A stretch of DNA of 8,064 nt from NCBI GenBank assembly GCA_021323495.1, contig JAJQJO010000166.1, positions 1-8,064 on the forward strand, written 5' to 3'. The position numbers and the translations under genes were made by a program. Every line of letters begins with the position of its first letter. The first letter of the stretch is position 1. Below are positions 6,502 to 8,064 of the stretch, one piece after another. The DNA comes from Cellvibrio sp. GTDB lineage: Bacteria > Pseudomonadota > Gammaproteobacteria > Pseudomonadales > Cellvibrionaceae. The notes under the pieces were generated by a model. It searched no databases and was not told the DNA's origin. It saw only the letters and a list, made by a program, of their open reading frames with translations.

Positions 6502-7662
6502 CTAGACCTTATGCAGCTTGGCGATAACACCGCGCAGGTGTTCAATCGCATATTCAATTTCGTCGACAGTGGTATAACGGCCAATGCTAAAACGCAGCGA
6601 GGCTTGCGCTGCTTCATCACTCAAACCTATAGCCTTCAGCACATAACTGGGCGACATGCTCGCGGAATTACATGCAGAGCCACTCGACACCGCCAAATCG
6701 CGCAACGAAAGCAACAACATTTCACCGTCAGCCTTGCCAAACGAGAGATTCAAAATACCGCTGACACAATCAGTAGCGGAACCGTTGCGTTTAATATCCG
6801 GCAAATCGGCAACACCTTGCCATAACCGGTCACGCAACATCTTAATGCGCCCGTGATCCGCCTCGAGATGCTGGATCGCCAGATTTGCCGCTTCACCTAT
6901 CCCCACCAATTGATGCGTTGCCAGCGTACCGGAACGCATACCGCGCTCATGACCACCACCATGAATTTGTGCAGCGATTTTTATTTCACCCGCACGGCGC
7001 ACATAGAGCGCACCGACACCTTTTGGCCCGTAAAATTTGTGTGCAGAAAGCGATAGCAAATCCACACCGAGCGCTTTTACATCAACGGGAATTTTTCCCG
7101 CGCTTTGCGCCGCGTCGCAATGCAATAAAATACCGCGCGCCTTACAAATATCACTCAAACTTTTGATGTCATTAATGCATCCCAGTTCATTATTGACCTG
7201 CATAATGCTGACCAAAAAAGTATCCGGTTGCAGCGCAGCAGCGAGGACATCCGCCGTGATTATTCCTTCATGGTTGGGCTGCAAACGAGTTACGCGAAAA
7301 CCTTGCGCTTCCAACCAACCCGCCGGATCAAGCACCGCTTTGTGCTCAATCGCCGACACAATAATATGGCCGCCAGCGCTGTGGGTTGCACGGTAGGTTT
7401 CCGCAACACCTTTAAGGGCGAGGTTGTTAGCTTCAGTTGCACCACTGGTCCAGACGATCTCGCGTGGATCCGCACCGATCAGTTGTGCAACCTGTGCACG
7501 CGCCTCTTCAACCAATTCTTCCGCTTGCCAGCCGTAAACATGGGAACGCGAAGCGGGATTGGCAAAGTTGCCTTCAAGCGTCAGGCATTGCGCCATCCGT
7601 GCTGCCACTTCAGGGGCAACCGGGGTAGTAGCGGCATAATCCAAATAAACGGGCTTGCGCAA
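6502..7662 (-). CDS. iscS: Group I (IscS/NifS-type) cysteine desulfurase, short C-terminus
   Basis: PLP-dependent enzyme that converts L-cysteine to alanine and holds the sulfur as a cysteine persulfide. The 386 residues contain the N-terminal YLDYAATTP motif, SAIEHKAV with active-site H107, the PLP-binding D183 and Q186, SAHKFYGPKG with Schiff-base K209, and the mobile-loop SSGSACNSAS with catalytic C331. All fit E. coli IscS (K206, C328) with an offset of 3. The long loop around the catalytic cysteine marks group I. The protein ends at AKLHKV, about 21 residues short of E. coli IscS, so it lacks the tail used there to dock the scaffold IscU. The start is TTG: no ATG or GTG exists between the upstream stop at 7690-7692 and the YLDYAATTP motif, and an AAGG lies 11 nt upstream. 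It sits 39 nt after iscR and 36 nt before sufB. It probably feeds sulfur to the SUF scaffold or to other acceptors such as tRNA thiolation; that is inference. Confidence 0.94.
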   Translation of the reverse strand: MRKPVYLDYAATTPVAPEVAARMAQCLTLEGNFANPASRSHVYGWQAEELVEEARAQVAQLIGADPREIVWTSGATEANNLALKGVAETYRATHSAGGHIIVSAIEHKAVLDPAGWLEAQGFRVTRLQPNHEGIITADVLAAALQPDTFLVSIMQVNNELGCINDIKSLSDICKARGILLHCDAAQSAGKIPVDVKALGVDLLSLSAHKFYGPKGVGALYVRRAGEIKIAAQIHGGGHERGMRSGTLATHQLVGIGEAANLAIQHLEADHGRIKMLRDRLWQGVADLPDIKRNGSATDCVSGILNLSFGKADGEMLLLSLRDLAVSSGSACNSASMSPSYVLKAIGLSDEAAQASLRFSIGRYTTVDEIEYAIEHLRGVIAKLHKV

Positions 7663-7677
7663 AACTGTAAATACCTT
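7660..7677 (-). promoter_or_regulatory. TTG start codon of iscS with upstream Shine-Dalgarno AAGG
   Basis: The start codon is TTG at 7660-7662. An AAGG sequence lies at 7674-7677, 11 nt upstream, a rather long spacing. The frame is closed by TAG at 7690-7692, and no ATG or GTG codon lies between. The residue placed at TTG aligns with Met1 of E. coli IscS, giving the same distance to the YLDY motif. The weak start could limit IscS output relative to SufB, which has a strong site. Confidence 0.75.
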
Positions 7678-7701
7678 GGGAGAAAGAAGCTAAAAATACG
7701 G

Positions 7702-8064
7702 TTAGAGAATTTCGCTGACCGCAATGTGGGTATCGTCGTGATGGGTACCCATCACGCGCAAATCCTGGCGCGTGCGAACAGCTTGGATATCATTGCGCGC
7801 CACCAGATCAGCCAGGGTAATGTCGCTCAGGAAGCGATGGATCTGCGCACTTAAATCTTCCCACAGATGGTGGGTTAAGCAGACTTCGCCTTCGTGGCAG
7901 TTACCCTTGCCTTCACAGCGGGTCGCGTCCAGCGATTCGCTGACTGCGTCCACTACCTGGGCGATCGATATGTCGGTGGTGCTGCCCATCAACTGATAAC
8001 CGCCACCAGGACCACGCACGCTTTTCACTAATTTGAAATGGCGCAAACGGGCAAATAATTGTTC
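7702..8064 (-). CDS. iscR: IscR-type Rrf2-family Fe-S regulator, 5' end cut by window edge
   Basis: Rrf2-family transcription factor that binds a [2Fe-2S] cluster and controls Fe-S assembly genes. The reading frame stays open to the right edge, so 120 codons are visible and the first roughly 42 residues, with most of the winged-helix DNA-binding domain, are missing. The visible part begins EQLFARL, followed by the wing signature SVRGPGGGY. The cluster-binding segment has ATRC, then NC, then CLTH: three cysteines and a histidine spaced exactly as C92, C98, C104 and H107 of E. coli IscR, so the protein should be able to bind a cluster. A possible TTG start at 8046 falls inside the conserved domain and is not the real start. 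It is the first visible gene of the operon, 39 nt upstream of iscS. In the IscR family the cluster-free form typically activates suf promoters; the operator here would lie off-window. Identity is secure. Confidence 0.96.
   Translation of the reverse strand, partial: EQLFARLRHFKLVKSVRGPGGGYQLMGSTTDISIAQVVDAVSESLDATRCEGKGNCHEGEVCLTHHLWEDLSAQIHRFLSDITLADLVARNDIQAVRTRQDLRVMGTHHDDTHIAVSEIL

Noticed and set aside
7228..7854. 208-residue open frame on the plus strand
   Set aside because: It runs antisense across iscS and the end of iscR, with no domain and no plausible promoter; a shadow frame.
8044..8046. TTG as the start of the regulator gene
   Set aside because: The frame continues to the window edge with conserved IscR residues EQLFAR, so the true start is off-window.

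Overview
The window holds one nine-gene iron-sulfur (Fe-S) cluster assembly operon of the SUF type. All genes lie on the minus strand, so transcription runs from the right edge to the left edge. In transcription order they are iscR (5' end cut off by the right edge), iscS, sufB, sufC, sufD, sufS, a sufA-type carrier, sufT and sufE. A rho-independent terminator closes the operon at about 26-50. No gene of another pathway, RNA gene, insertion sequence or CRISPR array is visible. The operon promoter and the probable IscR operator lie beyond the right edge.

Region by region: 7702-8064 is the regulator, with the three cysteines and one histidine that hold its own Fe-S cluster. 6502-7662 is a group I cysteine desulfurase with a short C-terminus and a TTG start. 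5029-6465, 4165-4914 and 2828-4162 encode the SufBCD scaffold and its ATPase. 1573-2847 is a group II desulfurase (SufS), 1143-1499 an A-type carrier, 584-1120 a long-form SufT, and 137-559 the sulfur acceptor SufE. Most spacings are tight: SufC to SufD 2 nt, SufD overlapping SufS by 20 nt, and 22-39 nt elsewhere. The exceptions are sufB-sufC (114 nt, containing a REP-like palindrome) and sufS-sufA (73 nt).

How they work together, from family knowledge: SufS takes sulfur from cysteine and passes it to SufE. SufE delivers it to SufB in the SufBC2D complex, where SufC hydrolyses ATP and the cluster forms at the SufB-SufD interface. SufA carries clusters to target proteins, and SufT probably helps maturation. 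IscR senses cluster supply and adjusts expression. The group I desulfurase is an additional sulfur source whose partner here is unclear, since no IscU gene is present.

The proteins resemble those of Gram-negative proteobacteria, and the IscR fragment, SufC and SufB align with E. coli numbering at constant offsets. The gene order, IscR plus IscS followed by SufBCDS and SufT, recalls alphaproteobacterial SUF operons, while protein flavour and moderate base composition suggest a gammaproteobacterium, possibly of the Cellvibrio group. That placement is a guess. The window is well-conserved housekeeping DNA; I found no undescribed system, but several local oddities are listed.
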